Below are positions 6,751-13,758 of a stretch of 19,591 nucleotides of DNA, one piece after another. Source of the DNA: Bacteroidales bacterium (lineage in GTDB: Bacteria; Bacteroidota; Bacteroidia; Bacteroidales; Bacteroidaceae); assembly GCA_004555055.1 (NCBI GenBank), contig SFJN01000028.1:1-19591 (forward strand), read 5' to 3'. Below the pieces are notes generated by a model. It was not told the origin of the DNA. It searched no databases and worked only from the letters and a program-made list of their open reading frames with translations. Every line of letters starts with the position of its first letter. Position 1 is the stretch's first letter. Both the position numbers and the translations under genes were made by a program.

Positions 6751-8457
6751 TCATTCATAGAGCAACCGGATGTTGTCGAGCTGCAGGAGGGTTTCGTCAC
6801 CGCCGATGAAGTAGTCGCCGTACTTGCTGCTCGAGGCCACGATGACAATGTACTTCGGCGTGCGGTCGGTGTGGCGATAGTCAAGCGTAAGGGTCTCGGT
6901 GGTCCACTTTTCCACATTATCGCCCTGTGTGAGCTGGGCGTAGGCGATGACGTTGTCGCTGCGGGGGTTGAAGAGCTTCAGCTCGCTGGGGCGGGTGCGG
7001 AGGATGATGGGATAGGTGTTGTCGTTGTACTGCTCCTCGTCCTGGTCGCCGATGAGGGCAACGTAGATTTGGCAGGAGTCGGGCTTTCCGCGCAGTCCGT
7101 CATAGAGTTCGCGGGTAAGGTACTTGCCGTAGTTCTCGTCCCATTTGCCTCCACCGCGGTTGACGATGGAACTCTTGAACTTGTAGTCGAACTGCATCTT
7201 GGTGGGGAAACTTTCGAAGGGACGTCCGAAGGCGAGAATGCCGTTCGTACCGTCGGTCTTCAGGTAGGAACCGTTGAAGATGTTTCCGGCAGCGAACTTG
7301 ATGACGATGAATTTCGACTGAAGATTGGCATATACCCGTCCGTCTTCCGTTCCGAAGGTGCTGTTGCTGGCGCCCACGGTGGTGGCACCCTTGTTGCCGG
7401 TGTCCCAGTAGGGTTCGCTCCCTTCGCCCCAAGGCTGGTAGAGGGCCTGCAGACCGCTGCCGTTGATGCTCCAATCATCGAAGCTGGCATTGGGAACCTG
7501 CAGGGCTTCGGCGGTGCGGAACGTCTGTACGGCCGAGGTCTGTCCGCCGGCCTTTACACGGCATTCGTACTCCGTACCGGGAAGCAGACCGGTGATGACG
7601 GCCTTGTATTCTACACTGCCTGCCTCGACCTGGCTGCCGGGCAGGGTGCTCCATTCCTGGTTGCCCTTGCTGCGGTATTCGACAACGGGTGTACTGCCGT
7701 TCTGCATCTGACCATTCACATACGCCTTTGTGGCATGCGGGAATACGCTTGCGGAAACGGTGGCGGTGGCGTCGGCATGGTAGACGAAGACGTTCCATTG
7801 TTCCACGGCATCGCTGACCTTGGTTTGTACGGTGAATTCGCGACGGAAGCTGAAGTCCAGTTCCTGTCCCGTGGGGTCGGGCTCCACTGTTCCGTGGGGA
7901 CCACCAAGGGTGAATTTCTCCACCACCACCTTTCTGAGGTCCTGTTCGGGGAGGACATAGGCCACGACGTTGCAGTTCACGGGGTCGATGACGGCTTTTC
8001 CCACCTGGTTCTGCAGCACCACCTCGCGCTTGACAACCTGTTGCACGCGGAGTGTCCAGCGGTAGTCCTGATAGGTGGAGAGGACGATGGTGACGGGCGA
8101 GGTGAAGTCGAGGACGGGTTTGCCGCTGTTGGAGTCGGCAAACTTCGATAGGGGTACCAGTCCCTGCGGGGTTTCCACGCTGATGCTGGCACTGTGGCTG
8201 ACTTGAAGGGTGTTGATGTTGAGGCGGTCGAGCTGTACAAGGTCGTCGACATAGACGTCGACGGTACGCTTCTCCTTGTCGATGACGGCATCGGCATATC
8301 CTGTGCCGTCGGCATCGCACTGGCCGTCGACGGTGAATGCCGTCACCTCGGCCTTCACGAGCGGCAGGGGTAGGTCGTCAACCACGGCGCACGAGGCGAG
8401 CAGGAAAAGTCCGGCAAGCAGGGTGGAGAACAGAAGTTTACAGTGCTTTGGCGTCAT
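6751..8457 (-). CDS. PCMD-domain surface lipoprotein with beta-sandwich N-terminus
   Basis: A 568-residue lipoprotein. The signal ends LLASC (C23), followed by AVVDDL. Residues 33-140 and about 145-228 look like two related beta domains, each built as a conserved 'ID...V.VYV' strand and closing with W-[TN]-[LV]-[FR]-V (WTLRV at 134, WNVFV at 221); these resemble DUF5018-like repeats of other Bacteroides lipoproteins. A fibronectin III-like segment follows (about 234-316, with LLPGTEYECRVKA). Residues 322-568 are a PCMD domain (putative carbohydrate metabolism domain, a Bacteroidetes family), opening VPNASFDDW and ending with VASSSKYGDYFIGG and LLQLDNIRLLYE. The ATG overlaps the barrel gene stop by four bases (8454-8457), so the two are translationally coupled. 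It lacks the DUF4493 strand and arginine of its neighbours. A ligand-binding or adhesive surface role is inferred; no catalytic residues are identified. Confidence 0.86.
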   Translation of the reverse strand: MTPKHCKLLFSTLLAGLFLLASCAVVDDLPLPLVKAEVTAFTVDGQCDADGTGYADAVIDKEKRTVDVYVDDLVQLDRLNINTLQVSHSASISVETPQGLVPLSKFADSNSGKPVLDFTSPVTIVLSTYQDYRWTLRVQQVVKREVVLQNQVGKAVIDPVNCNVVAYVLPEQDLRKVVVEKFTLGGPHGTVEPDPTGQELDFSFRREFTVQTKVSDAVEQWNVFVYHADATATVSASVFPHATKAYVNGQMQNGSTPVVEYRSKGNQEWSTLPGSQVEAGSVEYKAVITGLLPGTEYECRVKAGGQTSAVQTFRTAEALQVPNASFDDWSINGSGLQALYQPWGEGSEPYWDTGNKGATTVGASNSTFGTEDGRVYANLQSKFIVIKFAAGNIFNGSYLKTDGTNGILAFGRPFESFPTKMQFDYKFKSSIVNRGGGKWDENYGKYLTRELYDGLRGKPDSCQIYVALIGDQDEEQYNDNTYPIILRTRPSELKLFNPRSDNVIAYAQLTQGDNVEKWTTETLTLDYRHTDRTPKYIVIVASSSKYGDYFIGGDETLLQLDNIRLLYE

Positions 8458-9353
8458 AGATAGAATGTCATACCGATGTTGATACTGAAGAGATTGAAGC
8501 GGAAGTTGGCGCCTCCGTTCTTGCTCTTTCCGTATTCGTATTCAGTAGAGTCGGGGTGGATGTTTTTGTAGTTGCTCCAGTTGTAGTCGATACCGAGCAC
8601 ACCGATGGAGGCTTCGATGGCGGCGTAGTCGTTGATGAAGGCGCAGACACCGGGAGTGAATCCCAGACGTACGGTGTGGACCTTTTCGTAAGTGCCGTCG
8701 AAAGTGTTGATGCCTGCGGCTTCGTCGCGGCGTCCGGTGCTGTTCTTGCCGTTGGCCTGCGAATAGGCGGCCTGCACTTCGCTGAAGAATCCCATGATCT
8801 TGCTGCCGAAGAGCGACATGTAGGTGCGGACGAAGAAGATGCCGGTGTGGCGGTGCTCGAGGTAATAGAGGTCGTCGAGGGCGATGTTGAAGTCCTCGCC
8901 GAGGTTGAGGTCAAGGTTTCCGAGGAAGAAATAGTTGCGGTTGTAGTTGTAACGTCCGCCGATGGCCACGTTGTTGGCGATGAAATAACCGAAACCCGGC
9001 GAAACGCTGAAGGTATGTCCGTCGATGTCGAGGTCCTTCAGCACCAGCAGGTTCTGGTTTTCGTTCTCCCATGCGCGGTAGTTGACGGTGGCACCCATCA
9101 TCCAGATGCCTTTCGGCACGAAGACGGTTTTGGAGATGTCGCGGTCGATGCGCTGGATGTGGCGCTTCGTCTTCATATTTTCCTGGTACTTTGTCAGTAC
9201 CGGATGCAGATTGTCAGAGTCCTTTTCCTGGGCTTCTGCGAGTTGTGCGACAGGCGTCACTGTGATGCTGTCGCTATATTGGGCTAATGCCGCCGCCGGC
9301 ATAAGAGCCAGCAGCAGCATCAGCGCAATATTCTTGTGGAATATTGTTTTCAT
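8454..9353 (-). CDS. Predicted outer-membrane beta-barrel protein
   Basis: A 299-residue exported protein and the only non-lipoprotein of the operon. It has a signal peptide (1-24) with a likely cleavage in AAALA-Q. A charged, probably periplasmic or plug segment follows (about 25-80, KTKRHIQRIDRDISK), then alternating aromatic/hydrophobic strands from about 82: IWMMGATVNYRAW, TFSVSPGFGYFI, NVAIGGRYNYNRNYFF, HTGIFFVRTYMSLF, VRLGFTPGVCAFI, AAIEASIGVLGIDYNW. It ends FRFNLFSINIGMTFYL, a last strand with aromatic and terminal hydrophobic residues typical of barrel proteins. Ten to twelve strands seem possible. It starts 18 bases after the upstream PCMD gene and is coupled to the downstream one by an ATGA overlap. 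The position between two PCMD lipoproteins suggests an anchor or export partner for them; enzyme or porin roles cannot be excluded. Confidence 0.78.
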   Translation of the reverse strand: MKTIFHKNIALMLLLALMPAAALAQYSDSITVTPVAQLAEAQEKDSDNLHPVLTKYQENMKTKRHIQRIDRDISKTVFVPKGIWMMGATVNYRAWENENQNLLVLKDLDIDGHTFSVSPGFGYFIANNVAIGGRYNYNRNYFFLGNLDLNLGEDFNIALDDLYYLEHRHTGIFFVRTYMSLFGSKIMGFFSEVQAAYSQANGKNSTGRRDEAAGINTFDGTYEKVHTVRLGFTPGVCAFINDYAAIEASIGVLGIDYNWSNYKNIHPDSTEYEYGKSKNGGANFRFNLFSINIGMTFYL

Positions 9354-9372
9354 TCAGTGGTCTTTTCCCTGT

Positions 9373-11160
9373 TTATTCTGCAGGCACACCGTATTCGAGC
9401 GAGAAGTTGTCGAGTTTCAGGTTCGATGTGTCGCTACCGTAGAAGTAGTCACCCCAGCGGCTCGAAGAGCATACGATGAGCAGGTGTGTAGGCTTCGCCG
9501 TCGTGGAGTGGAAGGTGAGAGGAATGTTGAATTCCTTCCAGTTGCTGTCGGTAGTGTTCTGCATCAGTTCTCCGTAGGCAATCACGCGGGGGTCGTTCTC
9601 CCAGTCGATTTCAGTGCTCATTTCGTAACCGTCGTTATTGCTGGCGTTTGCTACAAGAAGCTGCTCGGTTAGAAGAGCACAGAAAATCTGGCAGTGGTCT
9701 TTATTGCCTGATGCGGGTGCTCCTGTGGGTTGACTACCGCGGTTGATGCTTCCTGGAGTGTACTTCATATATCCCTTCAGAGCGGTAGGACGTGAGGTGA
9801 AGGGAACGCCCCATTTGAGTTTGGCTCCCTTTGTTCCTATGAGACCGTCCAGTTCTCCTGTAAAGAGGCTTGCTGCGGCAAACTTAATGACTACATACAT
9901 GGATTGGAGGTTGGCAGAAGTGCCTTCGTAGGCTCCATTCGTGATACCTGTAGTGACATTGTAGTTCTCGCCCATTGCTCCGGCAGAACCTGCGTTGCTG
10001 GAATCCCAGTATTTTTCTCCTTGAGCGTTGGGATACCAAATAGCACCGTCCTTGTACCAGTTCTCAAATCCTGCGTTTTCGAGTGCGGTCTGTGCTTCGG
10101 TGGTGAATTTCACCTCGTCGCTGTTGACAATGGTCTCGCCATCGTTGTAAGCCAGACGGTAAGCATAGGCGGTATTGGGCGTCAGTCCGGTGAGGCGGTA
10201 GGTATACTTGTCGTTTTCGCCCTTGGTGAGGTTGCCGACGGGGACATCGGTCCAGGTGCTTTCGCTGGTGTTTCTCCACTGGAGGTTGAGGCTTTCTTCC
10301 TTGAAAGAGGAGGTCTTTGCGGTCACTTCTACGCTAAGGTCGGCAAAATTGCTCCAGGCATTGGCCTTGTTGGCCTGCAGTGCGATGGAACTCTTGCGAG
10401 GTACGGAGATGTTGTAAGTATAGGACTGTGTGGCATCGTCAACAGTGACGGTGATGCCACCAATCGAACCGCTGTCGGCAAGCTTGTAGTTGACGATGAT
10501 GTGGTCGCGTGCCTTCACATCGGTAATCTCCTTGTGCATGGTGAACGAGTTGTCGTCCTTGTTGGTCAGCGTAAGGTCGAAGTCGAGTGCAGCTACGGGG
10601 AAGTAGGCCGAAGCCGTGGTAGTGAGGCCGAAACTCCGAACGGCAACACCCTCAATGGCAGAGGTTACCACGCAGTTGGCGCGCTTGAAGTGGTTGTTGA
10701 TATTCTCGTCGTAGTTGACGGTTACCTTCACGTTGGCCTGTGTAAGGGTGAGGTTGGCACGTGTAAGGGTCTTTGCACTGACGGTGGCGGTGGTGCTTCC
10801 GGCGTAGTAGGGAGTGTCGAATCCGGAGTCGGAACCGTCCCATCCGGCAGAGCTTCCGCTGATGGTGTAGGTGCCGGGTTCGAGGACGATGTTACCCTTG
10901 AAGTTTTCGTCGTTGGCGGCATCGCTGGTCTCGAGCACTACGGTGCCGTCGCTCTTCATAATCTTTACGGCGATGGTCTTGGGGTCGTAGCCCGAAGGTG
11001 CAGAGGTGACGGCGCGGCTGTTGTTGTGGGTGGAAACGAGGGTCGTCAGGTCGAGCTTGAGGTAACCCGTTTCCTTACCGAAGTCGTCGTTGTCGCTGGC
11101 ACACGATGCAGTAAAGAGCGTGATGCAGAGCAGCGACAAAAGGGAAAATATGTGTTTCAT
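9373..11160 (-). CDS. DUF4493-PCMD surface lipoprotein
   Basis: A 595-residue lipoprotein. The ATG at 11160 is chosen over an in-frame ATG at 11193 because MKHIFSLLSLLCITLFTASC is a complete lipoprotein signal (C20) and the 11 extra residues are basic and would spoil it. ASDNDDF follows, an acidic export-like signal. GYLKLDL (32-38) then NNSRAV with R49, LEPGTYTISG (93-102) and TPYYAG (116-121) mark a DUF4493 domain reaching about 230. A fibronectin III-like domain (about 285-355, LTGLTPNTAYAYRLAYNDG) leads into PCMD (358-592): ALENAGFENW at the start, WGVPFTSRP in the middle, VCSSSRWGDYFYGSD near the end. The PCMD half clearly resembles that of the 568-residue protein two genes on. It is the one protein joining the pilin-like N-terminus to a PCMD head, so a tip-adhesin role is an attractive inference. 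Confidence 0.87.
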   Translation of the reverse strand: MKHIFSLLSLLCITLFTASCASDNDDFGKETGYLKLDLTTLVSTHNNSRAVTSAPSGYDPKTIAVKIMKSDGTVVLETSDAANDENFKGNIVLEPGTYTISGSSAGWDGSDSGFDTPYYAGSTTATVSAKTLTRANLTLTQANVKVTVNYDENINNHFKRANCVVTSAIEGVAVRSFGLTTTASAYFPVAALDFDLTLTNKDDNSFTMHKEITDVKARDHIIVNYKLADSGSIGGITVTVDDATQSYTYNISVPRKSSIALQANKANAWSNFADLSVEVTAKTSSFKEESLNLQWRNTSESTWTDVPVGNLTKGENDKYTYRLTGLTPNTAYAYRLAYNDGETIVNSDEVKFTTEAQTALENAGFENWYKDGAIWYPNAQGEKYWDSSNAGSAGAMGENYNVTTGITNGAYEGTSANLQSMYVVIKFAAASLFTGELDGLIGTKGAKLKWGVPFTSRPTALKGYMKYTPGSINRGSQPTGAPASGNKDHCQIFCALLTEQLLVANASNNDGYEMSTEIDWENDPRVIAYGELMQNTTDSNWKEFNIPLTFHSTTAKPTHLLIVCSSSRWGDYFYGSDTSNLKLDNFSLEYGVPAE

Positions 11161-11208
11161 GTGGAGGTGTCTTCTTTTGAAATCGTTCAACATGTGGTCT
11201 TTTGCCGT

Positions 11209-12483
11209 TTACTCTGTAATGGTAATCTTGAGCTGGCCATTCTTCGCATTGCCATTCATGTCGGTGACGGTGAGGTTGAAGGTATGTATACCTGTAAGTA
11301 CTTTGAGGAATCCGAAGAAGTTACCGATGGGGAAGGTGTATTCTGTATCGCCTTCGTTAGGAACATCAAGGGGCTGTCCGAGGGAGGCAAAGAGTGCCAC
11401 GACATTCTGGTTACCGACGATTTCAGCACCGTTGATGAAGTCAACATCATACTGGTCGCCCAAATCTCCGAGAGAGCTGTTCATATCTGAGCTGGTAGAT
11501 GCGATGCTGACGATGATGCTCTTCAGACCGTTTTGGGCAGCGATGTAGGTGTCGCCGATGCTGGGGTCTGCGGGTGTGGTAAATGCAGGATAGCTGATAT
11601 CCGCAGGCAGGTTGAGTGTGATTCCGGTCTCGTCATCGCCACCGGGGTTGGGATCTTCGCCGCCGGTGCCGCCGCCTTCATTGAATCCGGGCTTGTCAAC
11701 TACCTCAATGTCAACGGTTTCGTTCGTTTCCGTGAAGGTGACATTGGCGTTGATGGTGATGGAGGTGATGTTGCCTTCGGTCGATTCGGTAGGATTGAAG
11801 TTGAGGGTGATGGCATCACCGCCTCCGAAATTCTGACGGTCGTCGTCGTAGCTTTCGGAAGCCTGGTCCTTGGTGAGGATATAGCTTGAGGCAATGGATG
11901 CACCGGTGGTGGTGACACCGCGGAAGTTCACCTTGAGGCTTTCCACACCCCCTTCGCCAAAGTACCAATAGGTGCTGTTGGATGTGCTGCTGTTGGTGAA
12001 GGAAAGTGCCGTTTCACTACCGTCGTTGACGGTGATTTCCCATGTAGAGAACACGTTGCGGAACTCATCGCTGTAGTTGACGGTAATCTTGCTGTTCTGC
12101 ATCTTGCAGAGCACATTGACCTGCGAGGTGATATCCTTGAGGATTTCCACATCCTGAACGCCCTTGTAATAGGGTGCAGCCATCTTCTTGCTGATGGAAC
12201 CGGGAGTGTGGGATTCCACGTTGTAGTTGCCCACTTCGAGGGTGACGTTTGCGGGCACGTCAGCTACGGTGTTGTAGCTGGCAACCTGTGTTCCGGCAGC
12301 ATTGTAGATGATGACAGGGAAGTCGGTGACTTCGGAGGTGGCTCTTGCCTGGGGCTTTGCGATGTCGACGGCAAGCTGCATCTTTCCCGTCTGTTCCATC
12401 GCGTCGAAGGCATCCTCGTTGCAGCACGAGGAAAGTGCGGCTATGGCGATTGCTCCTGCGAGGAGTGTATTCTGTAATTTCAT
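11209..12483 (-). CDS. DUF4493 surface lipoprotein with linker and Ig-like tail
   Basis: A 424-residue lipoprotein. The signal ends ALSSC (C20, with a second cysteine C21), followed by NEDAFD. GKMQLAV (33-39), then PQARAT with R47, LEVGNYNVESH (82-92) and APYYKG (103-108) mark a DUF4493 domain to about 262. A glycine/acidic linker at 263-286 (GGGTGGEDPNPGGDDE) joins a C-terminal domain (287-424) that ends IHTFNLTVTDMNGNAK and ITITE, the kind of Ig-like tail that other DUF4493 proteins carry. It sits 54 bases after the first gene and 48 bases before the 595-residue gene. No PCMD domain. Several S/T/N-rich stretches (162-172) suggest an extracellular protein. I infer a structural subunit of the surface assembly; function unknown. 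Confidence 0.84.
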   Translation of the reverse strand: MKLQNTLLAGAIAIAALSSCCNEDAFDAMEQTGKMQLAVDIAKPQARATSEVTDFPVIIYNAAGTQVASYNTVADVPANVTLEVGNYNVESHTPGSISKKMAAPYYKGVQDVEILKDITSQVNVLCKMQNSKITVNYSDEFRNVFSTWEITVNDGSETALSFTNSSTSNSTYWYFGEGGVESLKVNFRGVTTTGASIASSYILTKDQASESYDDDRQNFGGGDAITLNFNPTESTEGNITSITINANVTFTETNETVDIEVVDKPGFNEGGGTGGEDPNPGGDDETGITLNLPADISYPAFTTPADPSIGDTYIAAQNGLKSIIVSIASTSSDMNSSLGDLGDQYDVDFINGAEIVGNQNVVALFASLGQPLDVPNEGDTEYTFPIGNFFGFLKVLTGIHTFNLTVTDMNGNAKNGQLKITITE

Positions 12484-12537
12484 ATTATATTATAGAGATG
12501 TGAGAGTGGTAAGGAGAAAAATGTTTTCTGTCAGTCA

Positions 12538-13380
12538 TCAAATCCAAGTCACGGGCACTTCCCAGGTGTATTCCTTGTCGTTGGTGCTTTCGTCGATGGT
12601 GATGGTGATGCTCAGCGCACCCTCGGTGGTGGGGTTGTAGTTGGGACGCACTGTAAGCTTGTGGGCCTTGTTGCGCTGGAGCTGGAAGGAGCCCGTCACG
12701 CTGGCCTGCTTGGAGGTGTTTCCGTTGGCGTCGCTGTGCATATAGTCGTCCTTGGCGGTGAGGCTGATGGTGTAGGTTACCGTTTCGCCGTTCTCGCTGA
12801 GTGCTACATACCAGGGTTCGGTGTCGTCCTTAGCCCATGCGCAGGTGCTGCTGCCCATGGCCTTGGTGCCGCCGAAGCTGACGCTGTAGTCGTCGAAATA
12901 GGTAGCCATTTCGCTGTCGAAGGCTACGGAAAGCTTGCCGCAGGTGGGCGATACGTTGACATTCACCTTCTTCTCCTCCTTGGCCTGGATGCTGAAGGTG
13001 TTGGAACCGCTGCAGAGGAACTCGTTGCGCGAGAAGGCGCGTTCGGTACCATAAGAAGCCTCTACGCGGTAGGTGCCGATTTCGAGTGTCTTGGGCAGAT
13101 AGTCGCTCAGGTCGTTATAGTTGCATTCGAAAAGCACGTTGTCGTTGCTGGTGTTGACAAGACGCACGGTATAGTTTGCAGCATTCTTATAGGTTTCCTC
13201 GTTGAGGGCGCGGCTGTCGCGTGAGAGGGCGAACTCGGTTTCGTTGGTGAGGTCGATGGAGAGTGTGCCATACTGCTTGGAGGCAGGCAACTCAAACTCA
13301 CGGTCGTCCGATGCGCATGAGTAGAAGAGGGCGGGGGCGATGCCCATGCTCATGCAGAGAATCAGTTGTTTTGCTTTCAT
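12538..13380 (-). CDS. DUF4493 surface lipoprotein, first gene of operon
   Basis: A 280-residue lipoprotein. The ATG at 13380 is preferred over 13389, since MKAK begins a normal lipoprotein signal that ends FYSC (C22), followed by ASDDREFE, a clear acidic export-like signal. GTLSIDL (38-44) then RDSRAL with R57 (R54 also possible) repeats the paralogues' pattern with a few more residues between. LEIGTYRVEASYG is the conserved strand of DUF4493; the PYY motif is not preserved (NEFLCSG in its place). The C-terminal part is beta-rich and ends EYTWEVPVTWI, with no PCMD domain or linker. As the first gene it sits behind a leader of about 130 bases. With its compact single domain it is the best candidate for an abundant repeating subunit, but this is a guess. 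Confidence 0.84.
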   Translation of the reverse strand: MKAKQLILCMSMGIAPALFYSCASDDREFELPASKQYGTLSIDLTNETEFALSRDSRALNEETYKNAANYTVRLVNTSNDNVLFECNYNDLSDYLPKTLEIGTYRVEASYGTERAFSRNEFLCSGSNTFSIQAKEEKKVNVNVSPTCGKLSVAFDSEMATYFDDYSVSFGGTKAMGSSTCAWAKDDTEPWYVALSENGETVTYTISLTAKDDYMHSDANGNTSKQASVTGSFQLQRNKAHKLTVRPNYNPTTEGALSITITIDESTNDKEYTWEVPVTWI

Positions 13381-13636
13381 TTGTATCAAGTTGATATTCG
13401 TTTTTTATTCGTGAAACAGGTTTGGAATGGTGGAAAGTGCGGCATTTGACGCCTCCTTAGAGGAAAAGAAAAATCGGCAAAAAAAGCGCACAATTTCCAA
13501 AAACCTGTGCAAAAGTACGAAGAATACCCCCTTAAGACCGAAAAAATGCGGTAAAAACTTCCTAAATTTCCCAAAAGTTTCGGTATTTACCAATAATTTA
13601 CAAGTTTGTATATCAAAGGTTTTTGTTTCGCATGGC
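13381..13636 (-). promoter_or_regulatory. Operon leader and upstream region
   Basis: Gap between the polA terminator and the first lipoprotein gene; AT-rich, with no ORF that looks real. It contains the -7 box at 13510-13517 and, in the presumed untranslated leader, a small CCTC/GAGG hairpin at 13452-13463 and the sequence GCATTTGACGCCT (13442-13454), which recurs at 13662-13674. Confidence 0.5.
13510..13517 (-). promoter_or_regulatory. Candidate -7 box for the lipoprotein operon
   Basis: TACTTTTG on the minus strand matches TAnnTTTG. A weak -33 element (TTTC at 13540-13543) lies 22 bases upstream. The leader to the ATG at 13380 would be about 125 bases. Confidence 0.45.
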
Positions 13637-13686
13637 AAAAAAGGAGGTCCTGCAATGCGCCGCATTTGACGCCTTGCAGGACCTCC
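13637..13686 (-). terminator. Intrinsic terminator of polA
   Basis: A perfect 13-bp stem, GGAGGTCCTGCAA (13643-13655) with 13674-13686, and an 18-base loop are followed on the minus strand by six T (complement of A 13637-13642). It lies 72 bases past the polA stop. The loop is unusually long and contains the 13-base sequence repeated in the operon leader. Confidence 0.92.
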
Positions 13687-13758
13687 GAAGGAGTAAAAAA
13701 GAGGTGTTCCGGCAGAGATGGCCGGGGTATTGGAATCCGGGAAAGCAGGCTTCCCCTG

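Larger units (their letters stand above)
4154..13380 (-). other. Seven-gene surface lipoprotein/outer-membrane operon
   Basis: Seven minus-strand genes run from 13380 to 4154 with gaps of 54, 54-or-less, 48, 19, -4, 75 and -4 type spacing (overlaps at 8454-8457 and 4849-4852) and no internal terminator. A terminator for polA lies upstream and one for the operon downstream. Six genes encode lipoproteins and one an outer-membrane barrel candidate, so all products are predicted to sit in or on the outer membrane. Five lipoproteins are of the DUF4493 type and look like paralogues; two carry a C-terminal PCMD domain. Cotranscription is inferred from spacing. Confidence 0.85.

Noticed and set aside
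6871..8151. Plus-strand 426-aa open frame opposite the 568-aa lipoprotein gene
   Set aside because: Shadow of a PCMD lipoprotein gene that has a signal peptide and conserved C-terminus.
9904..11490. Plus-strand 528-aa open frame opposite the 595-aa lipoprotein gene
   Set aside because: Glycine/valine-rich shadow without promoter or domain; the opposite strand has a lipobox and recognisable domains throughout.
4154..13380. Polysaccharide utilisation locus (SusC/SusD pair)
   Set aside because: No protein of SusC size or with TonB-dependent features, no SusD-like alpha-helical lipoprotein, and no glycoside hydrolase or sensor gene.
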